From: Chloroflexota bacterium
GTDB taxonomy: Bacteria > Chloroflexota > UBA6077
DNA length: 16,352 nucleotides
Reading direction: 5' to 3'
Assembly: GCA_021845945.1 (NCBI GenBank)
Contig: JAJZRD010000060.1
Span: 1-16,352 of the forward strand
Every line of letters begins with the position of its first letter. Position 1 is the stretch's first letter. Under the pieces are notes generated by a model. It worked only from the letters and a program-made list of their open reading frames with translations, did not search any database and had not been told where the DNA came from. A program made the translations under genes and the position numbers. This document shows, one piece after another, positions 1 through 6,550 of this stretch.

Positions 1-66
1 CTGTGGATCACTCAAAGCATCTACGCTGGGGCAGTTAAGGGCTGAGATGAGAGGAGTAACGCAGTA

Positions 67-804
67 ATGCGAGATGTAAATGGTCTGACCCAGGTGGAAT
101 TCGGCAAACTGGACAAGGAACTCCTCCCGGACAAGATCGCCAGCAGGATCCTTTCGCTGATCAAGGATAGGCGCCTGGTGCCTGGCGACCGATTGCCCTC
201 CGAGAGGAAGTTGGCTGCGATGATGGCCGTTAGCCGGCCTCCACTTCGGGAGGCACTTCAGGCGCTCTCCATCATGAATGTGGTCGAAAACCGTCATGGG
301 GCGGGATGGTTTGTTACCTCGCTCGAGCCCGAGCTGCTGGTTGAGCATCTGGATTTGGTGTTCACACTGCACGACAGCACCTTCCTAGATCTTTTACAGA
401 CCCGTAAGATCCTAGAACCCGCATTAGCGCAACTGGCGGCTCCGAACATCACGGACGTGGGTGTGCAGAAGTTGGAGGAATGCCTAGCGCGGTCCATCCA
501 GAGCATTGATGATCACGAGGCCTTCATGCAGGCCGATCTGGAACTCCACGGCATCGTGGCCGAAGCGGCTGGGAACACACTTGTGAAACGGCTGATGGCG
601 GCAATCGCCCGGCCCAGCCGTTACAGCCGGCGCCGAACCGTCGAGATCTCCGAGGTCCGCATGCAGACCGTCGAGGCCCATCGGGCTATTGTCACCGCGC
701 TTAAGCGGCGAGACCCAGAGGCTGCCCGCCAGGCCATGTACGATCACTTGAGCCACGTAGAGGAGAGGCTGAAACAATCGGCACTGGCGACACAAAACCA
801 ATAG
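67..804 (+). CDS. GntR-family regulator, FadR/FCD subfamily
   Basis: This is a 245-residue cytoplasmic transcription factor. Residues about 20-85 form the GntR winged helix-turn-helix, with the signature PGDRLPSERKLA at 40-51, SRPPLREAL at 56-64 and the wing motif around 78-83. Residues about 95-235 fit the all-helical FCD ligand domain; D157, H161, H205 and H227 sit where FCD proteins bind a metal ion that contacts a carboxylate ligand. The ATG is preceded by GAGGAG ten bases upstream. The gene lies 13 bases ahead of the epimerase gene on the same strand, so it is probably the local regulator of the catabolic operon that follows and likely responds to a pathway acid. The family is clear; the ligand and whether it represses or activates cannot be read from the sequence. 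Confidence 0.93.
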   Translation: MRDVNGLTQVEFGKLDKELLPDKIASRILSLIKDRRLVPGDRLPSERKLAAMMAVSRPPLREALQALSIMNVVENRHGAGWFVTSLEPELLVEHLDLVFTLHDSTFLDLLQTRKILEPALAQLAAPNITDVGVQKLEECLARSIQSIDDHEAFMQADLELHGIVAEAAGNTLVKRLMAAIARPSRYSRRRTVEISEVRMQTVEAHRAIVTALKRRDPEAARQAMYDHLSHVEERLKQSALATQNQ

Positions 805-817
805 GAGAGGTCTTCCA

Positions 818-1801
818 ATGACCGATGAGCGTTTCTTCGTAACGGGCGCCTCCGGCTGCATTGGCGCGTGGGTCGTCCGGAATCTCGTGAAGGAGGGGGT
901 TCCCACCACCGTTCTGGACCGCGGATCCAGCAGGCATCGATTGGAACTGATCCTGACCGATCAGGAGATCGCGCGGGTTCGCTTCATCAGCGGTGACGTC
1001 AGCGATCTCTCCTCGGTCGAACGCGCGGTGCGGGAATCCGGAGCGACCCGAATCATCCACCTGGCAGCCATGCAGGTGCCCTTCTGCAAGGTGGACCCAG
1101 CGCTGGGTGCGCGAGTGAACGTTGCAGGCACCGTTCACATCTTTGAAGCTGCGAAACGGGCGCGCATCCGGCAGGTGGTTTACGCCAGCAGCGCGGCGGT
1201 CTATGGCGCCAAAGAGGACTATCCCGAAGGCATACTCCGGCACGATGCGCCTCTCAAGCCCCGAACCCATTACGGGGTGTACAAGCAGGCCAACGAGGGA
1301 ACGGCCCGCGTCTATTGGATGGACGATCGCATCGCCAGCATCGGCCTGCGGCCCTACGTGGTCTACGGGCCGGGCCGGGACCGGGGCATGACCTCCACCC
1401 CGACCATGGCCATGCTGGCGGCCGCGGCGGGCCGGTCGTACAGGATCTCGTTCGGAGGGCGCTTCGATTTCCAGTACGTCGATGACGTAGCGAAGATCTT
1501 CATCCTGGCCGCCCGCACTCCCTTCGAAGGCGCCGATGCCTTCAACCTGGCGCAAGCCTCCGTCGACGTTCCGGCGATCATCGCCGCCATCGAGGCCGCC
1601 GAGCCCTCGCGCCGGGGCACGATCATCTTCGACGACGTTCCCCTGCCCTTTCCGGAGGGGTTCGACAACAGTGTTCTGGGTTCTGTTCTCGGCAAACTTC
1701 CGGAAACCCCGCTGATTCAAGGGGTGAGAGAGACGTTGTCGGTATTCAAGCAGACCCTGTCGGAGGGCCGTATCCCGGCCGAGACGCTAAAGGAGCTGTG
1801 A
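818..1801 (+). CDS. NAD-dependent epimerase/dehydratase (extended SDR)
   Basis: This is a 327-residue Rossmann-fold oxidoreductase of the extended short-chain dehydrogenase type, cytoplasmic. The dinucleotide motif GASGCIG is at residues 10-16, D34 at the end of strand 2 suggests NAD(H), and HLAA at 81-84 follows the usual pattern. The catalytic Ser is in YASSAAVYG (about 124-125), with Y152 and K156 forming YxxxK; VVYGPG at 181-186 is typical of the family. Relatives act on nucleotide sugars, but also on free sugars or sugar acids. The setting, a GntR/FCD regulator and BKACE rather than cell-envelope genes, makes a catabolic dehydrogenase or epimerase more likely. AGGAGAGG precedes the ATG and overlaps the stop of the regulator gene. 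The substrate is unknown. Confidence 0.9.
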   Translation: MTDERFFVTGASGCIGAWVVRNLVKEGVPTTVLDRGSSRHRLELILTDQEIARVRFISGDVSDLSSVERAVRESGATRIIHLAAMQVPFCKVDPALGARVNVAGTVHIFEAAKRARIRQVVYASSAAVYGAKEDYPEGILRHDAPLKPRTHYGVYKQANEGTARVYWMDDRIASIGLRPYVVYGPGRDRGMTSTPTMAMLAAAAGRSYRISFGGRFDFQYVDDVAKIFILAARTPFEGADAFNLAQASVDVPAIIAAIEAAEPSRRGTIIFDDVPLPFPEGFDNSVLGSVLGKLPETPLIQGVRETLSVFKQTLSEGRIPAETLKEL

Positions 1802-1877
1802 TTTCCTAGGACCGAGCCCCTTTCGCGGAGCGTGCCGTGAAGGGCGGCGAGCGTCAACACTTGCAAAGGAGCGAACT

Positions 1878-2675
1878 GTGAAGCCTCTCATCATCATCGC
1901 TACTCCCAATATCTGCTGGCTCCACCCCGATGAGGTGGAGTACCCCAGGACGCCTGCGGAAATCGCGGAAGAGGCTTCCCTGTGCCGAGAGGCGGGAGCC
2001 ACGGTCTTGCACACCCATGCCGAAGGGCAGTGGGTGGAGGTCATCAACGCCGTGCGGAAGAGGAGTGACATCCTGGTCCAGTGCGGCATGTCCAGCCTGA
2101 AGATCCCGGAGCGGATGGATGTCTACTACCAGAAGGCCGACATGATCTCCGTGATACTCAACCATCACGATGAAGCCTTTGCCAAGGTTGACTGCAACGA
2201 GCTTCACCCTAAGGATGAGTTGGAGGAGTATGCCCGGCTGGCGGCCCAGTTCGGGGTCAAGCCGGAGTTCGAGGTCTGGCACACCGGCTCCATCTGGAAC
2301 CTCAACCACCTGATCAAGAAGAAGCTGCTGATCCCTCCCTACATAACCACGCTGTTCTTCGGCTGGCCGGGCGGAACCTGGTCCCCTCCCACCATCGAGG
2401 AGTACCTCTACCGTCGCAAGCACATGCCCGAGGGCTGCGCCGTCGCCGTCAGCATCATGGGCCAGGAGCAAATGGATATCCTGGCGACCGCCATTCTGCT
2501 GGGGGATCACGTTCGGGTTGGAACCGAGGATTGGCCCTTTGCCCGGGACGGGAAACTGGCCACCACCCACGAGCTGGTGGCGGAGATCGCTCAGGTAGCC
2601 AGGTCCGTGGGAAGGCCGATTGCGACGGTGGAAGGGGCGCGACAAACGCTCGGGATCGAAGGGAAGGGGCAATGA
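1878..2675 (+). CDS. BKACE-family beta-keto acid cleavage enzyme (DUF849), divergent
   Basis: This is a 265-residue TIM-barrel enzyme. Known BKACE members (such as Kce) condense a beta-keto acid with acetyl-CoA and split it into acetoacetate and a new acyl-CoA, using a metal held by two His and one Glu. Here H45 and H47 (HTHAEG) and E217 in HVRVGTED match that set, R213 matches the conserved Arg, and the C-terminal GRPIAT...EGARQTLGI block is typical. Several usual signatures differ: the HxHaRD motif reads HTHAEG, the ED-N end is EDW, and the GSxNF loop is replaced by NHHDEAF near 95-101. The substrate therefore probably differs from known members. The start is GTG, with AGGAG six bases upstream. 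The stop overlaps the next gene's ATG, implying translational coupling. Confidence 0.88.
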   Translation: MKPLIIIATPNICWLHPDEVEYPRTPAEIAEEASLCREAGATVLHTHAEGQWVEVINAVRKRSDILVQCGMSSLKIPERMDVYYQKADMISVILNHHDEAFAKVDCNELHPKDELEEYARLAAQFGVKPEFEVWHTGSIWNLNHLIKKKLLIPPYITTLFFGWPGGTWSPPTIEEYLYRRKHMPEGCAVAVSIMGQEQMDILATAILLGDHVRVGTEDWPFARDGKLATTHELVAEIAQVARSVGRPIATVEGARQTLGIEGKGQ

Positions 2676-3448
2676 ACGCGGAGAAGCCTGTCGTCGTGAT
2701 TACAGGAGGTGCTCGGGGGATCGGCGAGGCCACCTGCAGGGTCTTCGCCAGGAACGGATATCGGGTAAACGTCTTTGACGTCCTGGAGGCGGAGGGGCAG
2801 AAGCTGTGCGACGATCTGCGCGCTGAGGGTGGGGATTGCCAATTCTATAGATGCAACGTGTCCAGCGAGCCGGAGATCGTGGCCCGAGTGGCCGCCGTTC
2901 TGCAGCAGGATGGACACATCGACGTGCTGGTGAACAACGCCGGCACCGTCTTGGTGAAACCGCTCGAGGAGATCACGTGGGAAGAGTACCAGCGAGTCGT
3001 CAACACCAATGTCGGTGGCACCTTTATCCTGTGTAAGCACGTGCTGCCGATCATGAAGAAGCAGAAGAAGGGTGCCATTGTGAACATGGCCTCGGTTTCC
3101 GGCCACGTGGGCCAGATCGACCACGTCATCTACGGTGCGACAAAGGGAGCGATCCTCGCCCTGACTCGCGCCCTGGCGTGGGAGGTGGCACCGCACAACA
3201 TTCGCGTCAACTCCATCAGCCCTGGTTCCGTGGACACCCCGATGCTTCGCGGCGACATCGGCCTGGAATCCAAGAGGACGGGGCTACCTTTCGACCAAGT
3301 CAAAGCCGAGCGAGAAGCGGAGCAGGCATTCAAGAGGTGGGCCGATCCCTCGGAGATCGCCGAGGCAGTGTACTTCCTGGCCGGTAGCGGCGCTTCCTTC
3401 ATCACGGGGACCGACCTGCTGGTGGACTGCGGCTGGGTGGCGAAATAA
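2672..3448 (+). CDS. Short-chain dehydrogenase/reductase (classical SDR)
   Basis: This is a 258-residue classical SDR with TGGARGIG at residues 11-18, D36 favouring NAD over NADP, NNAG at 88-91, N113, and the S141-Y154-K158 catalytic set. The PG motif at 184-185 and the C-terminal ITGTDLLVDCG segment are normal for the family. It probably oxidises a hydroxyl group to a ketone, which would make the beta-keto substrate that the adjacent BKACE cleaves; that link is an inference from the neighbourhood. The ATG is chosen at the ATGA overlap with the BKACE stop. An in-frame upstream ATG at 2531 would add 47 residues with no homology, lying inside the BKACE gene. Confidence 0.93.
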   Translation: MNAEKPVVVITGGARGIGEATCRVFARNGYRVNVFDVLEAEGQKLCDDLRAEGGDCQFYRCNVSSEPEIVARVAAVLQQDGHIDVLVNNAGTVLVKPLEEITWEEYQRVVNTNVGGTFILCKHVLPIMKKQKKGAIVNMASVSGHVGQIDHVIYGATKGAILALTRALAWEVAPHNIRVNSISPGSVDTPMLRGDIGLESKRTGLPFDQVKAEREAEQAFKRWADPSEIAEAVYFLAGSGASFITGTDLLVDCGWVAK

Positions 3449-3459
3449 GGGGGAGAACG

Positions 3460-4590
3460 ATGCTATACGGCATTGAGAGCAAGCCGCTGGGCTTTCAGAG
3501 ATCGAAGCTGCTTCAGTTCATGCGAGAGAAGGATCTGGGAGGGGTCCTGCTGACCTCGCCCGAGAACATCTACTATACCACCGGTTTCCCTGCGCTGCCC
3601 ACCAGCGGAAACCCAATCCTGTATACCCTGCGGAATCGGCTGCCCTTCTTCTCTTACATGGACGACCAAGGGCGGATCGCGCTGCTGTGCTGGTGGTTTG
3701 CCGCAGAGGGGATGACCTTCGGCGCCGACGAGGTTCGGGGCTTCGACGGCATGGATACCGCCTCGGCCGCGCTGCTGGGGCTCTTGAAGGGGAGGCTCGA
3801 TCCCCAAGCGACTCTTGGGATCGAGTCTTCCTGCCCGTACTACGTTCTGGAGTTGGCCAGGCAGGTTGTTCAGCCTACGGCGTTCTCGGTGGTGGACGGC
3901 CTACTGGAGACGTTGCGCCTCACAAAGTCCGAGGAGGAGATCGCGAGGCTCAAGAGGAGCCTCGCGATCATCGAGAAGACGGTCTCGGAGCTGTTCGAAG
4001 TCGTCCACGTCGGTATGTCGAGGCTGGATCTCATCCAAGAGGCCAAGCACAGGCTATACCGGAACGGTGGCACCGGCATAAGCCACGCGACCTTCGCCTT
4101 CGGGCTGGCGAACCCGGAGATCGCCATCGGTGAGATGCTGGAGGATGGCAAGCTGATCACCCTGGACCTGGGCGGGATCTACGAGGGTTATGCCTCGGAC
4201 ACTCGGCGGTATCTGTACGCCGGATCCCTCCCCGACAGCTTGGACGAGCGCTACCAGACGATGGTAAAGATCGTCGACGAAGTGGGCGCAGCGCTGGTCC
4301 CTGGGACGAGGTTCTCCGATCTCTATCAGCTCTCTCTCAGCCTCTATGCCAAGCACCACCTCACCCCCCGGTTCAGCCGCGCGGGCCATAGCATCGGGCT
4401 CGAAACGGAGGAGGTGTGGATTTCCAAGAGCGAGCACAGAACCGTCCAACCGGGGATGGTGATCAACATCGAGCTGTACTCGGACGCCGAAACCGGCGAG
4501 CACGTGGGGAACGAGGAGACCTTTGTCATCGGGGAGAAGGGCCCAACGAGGATCTCCACGCTCCCGAGAGAGATCAAGATCGTGAGGTGA
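3460..4590 (+). CDS. M24-family metallohydrolase (aminopeptidase P/creatinase fold)
   Basis: This is a 376-residue cytoplasmic protein with the two-domain M24 layout: a creatinase-type N-terminal domain (about 10-145) and a pita-bread domain (about 155-365). All five dinuclear-metal ligands are visible: D236 (LDLGG), D247 (SDTRR), H310 (AGHSIGLE), E338 (NIELYS) and E352 (GNEETF). Family members cleave Xaa-Pro peptides, creatine, ectoine or related C-N bonds. The histidine usually found in a PH pair after the SG/FG turn seems absent, since residues 219-224 read PEIAIG. Membership of a BKACE/SDR operon suggests a small-molecule amidohydrolase role more than peptide turnover, but this is inferred. 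It starts 11 bases after the SDR stop, with GGGGGAG upstream. Confidence 0.88.
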   Translation: MLYGIESKPLGFQRSKLLQFMREKDLGGVLLTSPENIYYTTGFPALPTSGNPILYTLRNRLPFFSYMDDQGRIALLCWWFAAEGMTFGADEVRGFDGMDTASAALLGLLKGRLDPQATLGIESSCPYYVLELARQVVQPTAFSVVDGLLETLRLTKSEEEIARLKRSLAIIEKTVSELFEVVHVGMSRLDLIQEAKHRLYRNGGTGISHATFAFGLANPEIAIGEMLEDGKLITLDLGGIYEGYASDTRRYLYAGSLPDSLDERYQTMVKIVDEVGAALVPGTRFSDLYQLSLSLYAKHHLTPRFSRAGHSIGLETEEVWISKSEHRTVQPGMVINIELYSDAETGEHVGNEETFVIGEKGPTRISTLPREIKIVR

Positions 4591-4591
4591 G

Positions 4592-4626
4592 TTGGCAGGC
4601 GGTCGGCATTCGTGACTGCCCGCCAA
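4592..4626 (+). promoter_or_regulatory. Stem-loop just after the M24 stop codon
   Basis: Arms at 4592-4604 and 4614-4626 pair at 11 of 13 positions, plus one G-U wobble, around a nine-base loop, starting one base after the M24 stop. No T-run follows, so it is not a standard intrinsic terminator. It could protect the upstream mRNA end or attenuate transcription into the last operon gene, which begins after an unusually long 110-base gap. Confidence 0.5.
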
Positions 4627-4677
4627 TCTGGCCCGGCACGTTTCGGCGGTACACCCCGAAGGCTCGGCGCCGCCACA

Positions 4678-4687
4678 TACATATGTA
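4678..4687. promoter_or_regulatory. Perfect 10-base AT-rich palindrome, candidate operator
   Basis: TACATATGTA lies 13 bases before the start of the Gfo/Idh/MocA gene, in a region of otherwise high GC. Short A/T-centred palindromes of this kind are typical of GntR/FCD operators, and such a regulator is encoded at 67-804. This is a single site and no second copy was seen upstream of the regulator, so the assignment is tentative. Confidence 0.3.
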
Positions 4688-4700
4688 GGACGTAGGTCTC

Positions 4701-5717
4701 ATGAGAAGCGACAGAATAGGGCTCGGGATCATTGGGCTCGGGAGCATCTCCCCTGCCCACGAGGCAGGATATCAGCAGGTCGCCGACAAGGCGGAGATCG
4801 TCGCCGTCTGCGACCTCAACGAGGCCGCGGCGAGGCAGATGGCCGAACCTCACCAGGCGAAAGTGTACACTGATTATGGAGAGCTGCTGCAGGATCCGCG
4901 GGTTGACGTGGTGGACATCATCCTCCCGCACCATCTCCACTATCCCGTTGCCCTGGAGGCGATAGCCCACAAGAAGCACGTCAGCGTGGAGAAGCCGCTG
5001 GCCATGACCGCGGAGCAAGCGCTGGCGGTCTGCGAGAAGGCCAGGGCCGAGGGGGTCAAGCTCACGGTAGCGGAGAACACGCGGTTCGTCACTGCCTACA
5101 TCGAGGCGGCAAAGCTGATCGAGGAGGGAGCCCTGGGCGGGCTAAGGCTGCTCAGGACCTTCATCTCTGGGAGCGAGGTGGACAGGCTAACGGACCCGAC
5201 CAACTGGAAGGGGAACGTGGGCGGGGGGGCGATCCTCGATGCGGGTCCCCACTCTTTCTACCTGATCAAATGGCTGGCCGGCGAGATCGAAGACATGCAG
5301 ACCTTCGCTGCGCGTCTGGTGAAGGAAGCTGCGGTGGAGGACAATGCGATCGTCACCGGACGTCTGAAGAGCGGAGGGCTGTTCACCACCGAGTACAGCT
5401 TCACGGTCGAAGCTCCCTGGAGTGAGCGGCTGGAGATCTACGGCAGCCAGGGGTCTCTCATCATCGATCAGTTGTGCGACCCGCCGGCCAGGTACTTTCG
5501 AGGCAAGCAGGACTTTGATCCGCAGCCGTTGACTCGGGTGCCTCACGATCCGATAGAGTGGAAAAGGCGTTCCATCGCCGCGGGGGCAGCGGACTTCGTA
5601 GGCGCGATCTGGGAAGGCCGAGCCCCGACCGTGGATCCGATGGATGGGTACTATGCCTTGAAGGTGATCGAGAAAGCCTACGAGTCCCTCACCTCGGGCA
5701 AACCGACGCGGGTGTGA
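4701..5717 (+). CDS. Gfo/Idh/MocA-family NAD(P)-dependent oxidoreductase
   Basis: This is a 338-residue cytoplasmic oxidoreductase. The N-terminal Rossmann fold has GLGSIS at 12-17 and CDLNE at 37-41. EKP at 97-99 is the family signature carrying the catalytic Lys (K98). The C-terminal alpha/beta domain (about 135-330) has the GGGAILDAGPH block, with D180 and H184 as the expected substrate-binding and catalytic residues. Enzymes of this family oxidise or reduce sugars, inositols and sugar acids. It is probably the last gene of the operon but stands 110 bases from the M24 gene, so it may be partly controlled by its own promoter. The substrate is unknown. The ribosome binding site is weak (TAGGACG upstream). 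Confidence 0.92.
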   Translation: MRSDRIGLGIIGLGSISPAHEAGYQQVADKAEIVAVCDLNEAAARQMAEPHQAKVYTDYGELLQDPRVDVVDIILPHHLHYPVALEAIAHKKHVSVEKPLAMTAEQALAVCEKARAEGVKLTVAENTRFVTAYIEAAKLIEEGALGGLRLLRTFISGSEVDRLTDPTNWKGNVGGGAILDAGPHSFYLIKWLAGEIEDMQTFAARLVKEAAVEDNAIVTGRLKSGGLFTTEYSFTVEAPWSERLEIYGSQGSLIIDQLCDPPARYFRGKQDFDPQPLTRVPHDPIEWKRRSIAAGAADFVGAIWEGRAPTVDPMDGYYALKVIEKAYESLTSGKPTRV

Positions 5718-5732
5718 GTGGATCTCCCTTGC

Positions 5733-5790
5733 GCGCCGGCCTTCCGGCGCCCGGCTCATATCGCGCCGGTTAGGCAGGGACGTTCCTGCC
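5733..5790 (+). terminator. Two stem-loops after the operon's last gene
   Basis: The first hairpin has 7-bp arms GCGCCGG (5733-5739) and CCGGCGC (5744-5750) with a four-base loop. The second has 6-bp arms GGCAGG (5773-5778) and CCTGCC (5785-5790) with a six-base loop. Neither is followed by a clean T-run, although AATTCATTTAT begins ten bases further on. Their position, starting 15 bases after the last operon gene, fits an operon end, possibly Rho-dependent. Confidence 0.4.
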
Positions 5791-5824
5791 CTGGCTAATT
5801 CATTTATCTCGCGAGGTGGCGACG

Positions 5825-6445
5825 GTGCCTTATCTGTTCGAGCCTCTGACCTTGAAAGGTTTCACTCTGAAGAACCGGATAGTGATGGCCCCCATGTGCC
5901 AGTACTCTGCTGGCGACGACGGGGTGCCCAACGACTGGCACTACGTCCACTACACTACCCGGGCGGTGGGGGGCGTGGGGCTGATCATGACGGAGGCCAC
6001 GGCCGTCGAGAGCCGTGGTCGCATCACCGAACGCGACCTGGGGATCTATGACGACCACCAGGGTGAGGGCCTCTCGCGGCTGGTGGGTATGGTCCACCAG
6101 CCGGGGGCCAAGGTAGGGATTCAGCTCGCCCACGCCGGCCGAAAGGCCTGGAGCGAGAACCAAGGCTTTGGCCCGGGGCAGCCGGTGGCTCCCAGCCCCC
6201 TCCCCTTCGATGAAGTCTGGAATACCCCCCACGCCCTCTCCATAGCCGAGATCGACCAGATCGTGATCGCCTTTCAAAAGGCAGCTCGCCACGCTCTGGC
6301 GGCGGGCTTTGACGTGGCGGAGATCCACGCCGCCCACGGCTTCCTGATCAACCAGTTTCTCTCCCCCCTCTCCCCGTCTCGCCGTCACCCCGTCCCCCCG
6401 TCCCCCCGTCCGAAGCCATCAACCGCCGGCCGCCGCCACCGGTAG
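5825..6445 (+). pseudogene. Truncated old-yellow-enzyme (YqjM-like NADH:flavin oxidoreductase)
   Basis: The reading frame matches an OYE-family FMN enzyme of the YqjM type (residue numbers count from the in-frame GTG at 5816). It shows LKNRIVMAPMCQYSA at 18-32, with the flavin-tuning Cys C28, GIQLAHAGRK at 101-110, and HAAHGFLINQFLSPLS at 171-186, which carries the two His that bind the substrate carbonyl. Homology stops there, near base 6373, where full-length relatives (about 340-370 residues) continue with a YGG-containing segment and the FMN phosphate-binding half. The last 23 residues are a low-complexity Pro/Arg tail read from a CCCCGTCC repeat. GTG at 5825 is preferred because GAGGTGG sits just before it; GTG at 5816 is the alternative. 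With half the barrel missing, it is unlikely to be active. Confidence 0.8.
6372..6411. repeat. Tandem CCCCGTCC tract
   Basis: Three perfect tandem copies of CCCCGTCC occupy 6388-6411, with a degenerate copy at 6372-6378. The tract begins exactly where homology of the truncated flavoenzyme ends and stops eight bases before the histidine-kinase remnant, so it marks the breakpoint of a rearrangement. Confidence 0.75.
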
Positions 6446-6505
6446 GGCGAAGCTGAAGCTGCTGCCCCTGCCCGCCTCGCTCTCGACCCAGATCCGCCCC
6501 ATGCG
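6419..6505 (-). pseudogene. 3' remnant of a sensor histidine kinase (HATPase_c end)
   Basis: Read on the minus strand, the last 28 codons before the stop at 6419-6421 encode GRIWVESEAGRGSSFSFALP plus a short Ala/Gly tail. This is the familiar C-terminal end of GHKL/HATPase_c histidine kinases (G-x-I-W-V-E-S-E-x-G-x-G-S-x-F-x-F-x-L-P). Nothing upstream in this frame resembles the rest of the ATPase domain: the GLGLAI block and the N and G1 boxes are missing, and the frame runs into antisense of the ligase gene. It is therefore a fragment rather than a gene, left between the broken flavoenzyme and the ligase. Confidence 0.75.
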
Positions 6506-6550
6506 CCGAACACAGGGCACAGCTAATGCCATCACGCCGCCGGGGGCACT

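Noticed and set aside
2531..2671. Upstream extension of the SDR gene by 47 codons
   Set aside because: The extra residues lack SDR homology and lie inside the BKACE gene; the ATGA overlap start fits the family N-terminus.
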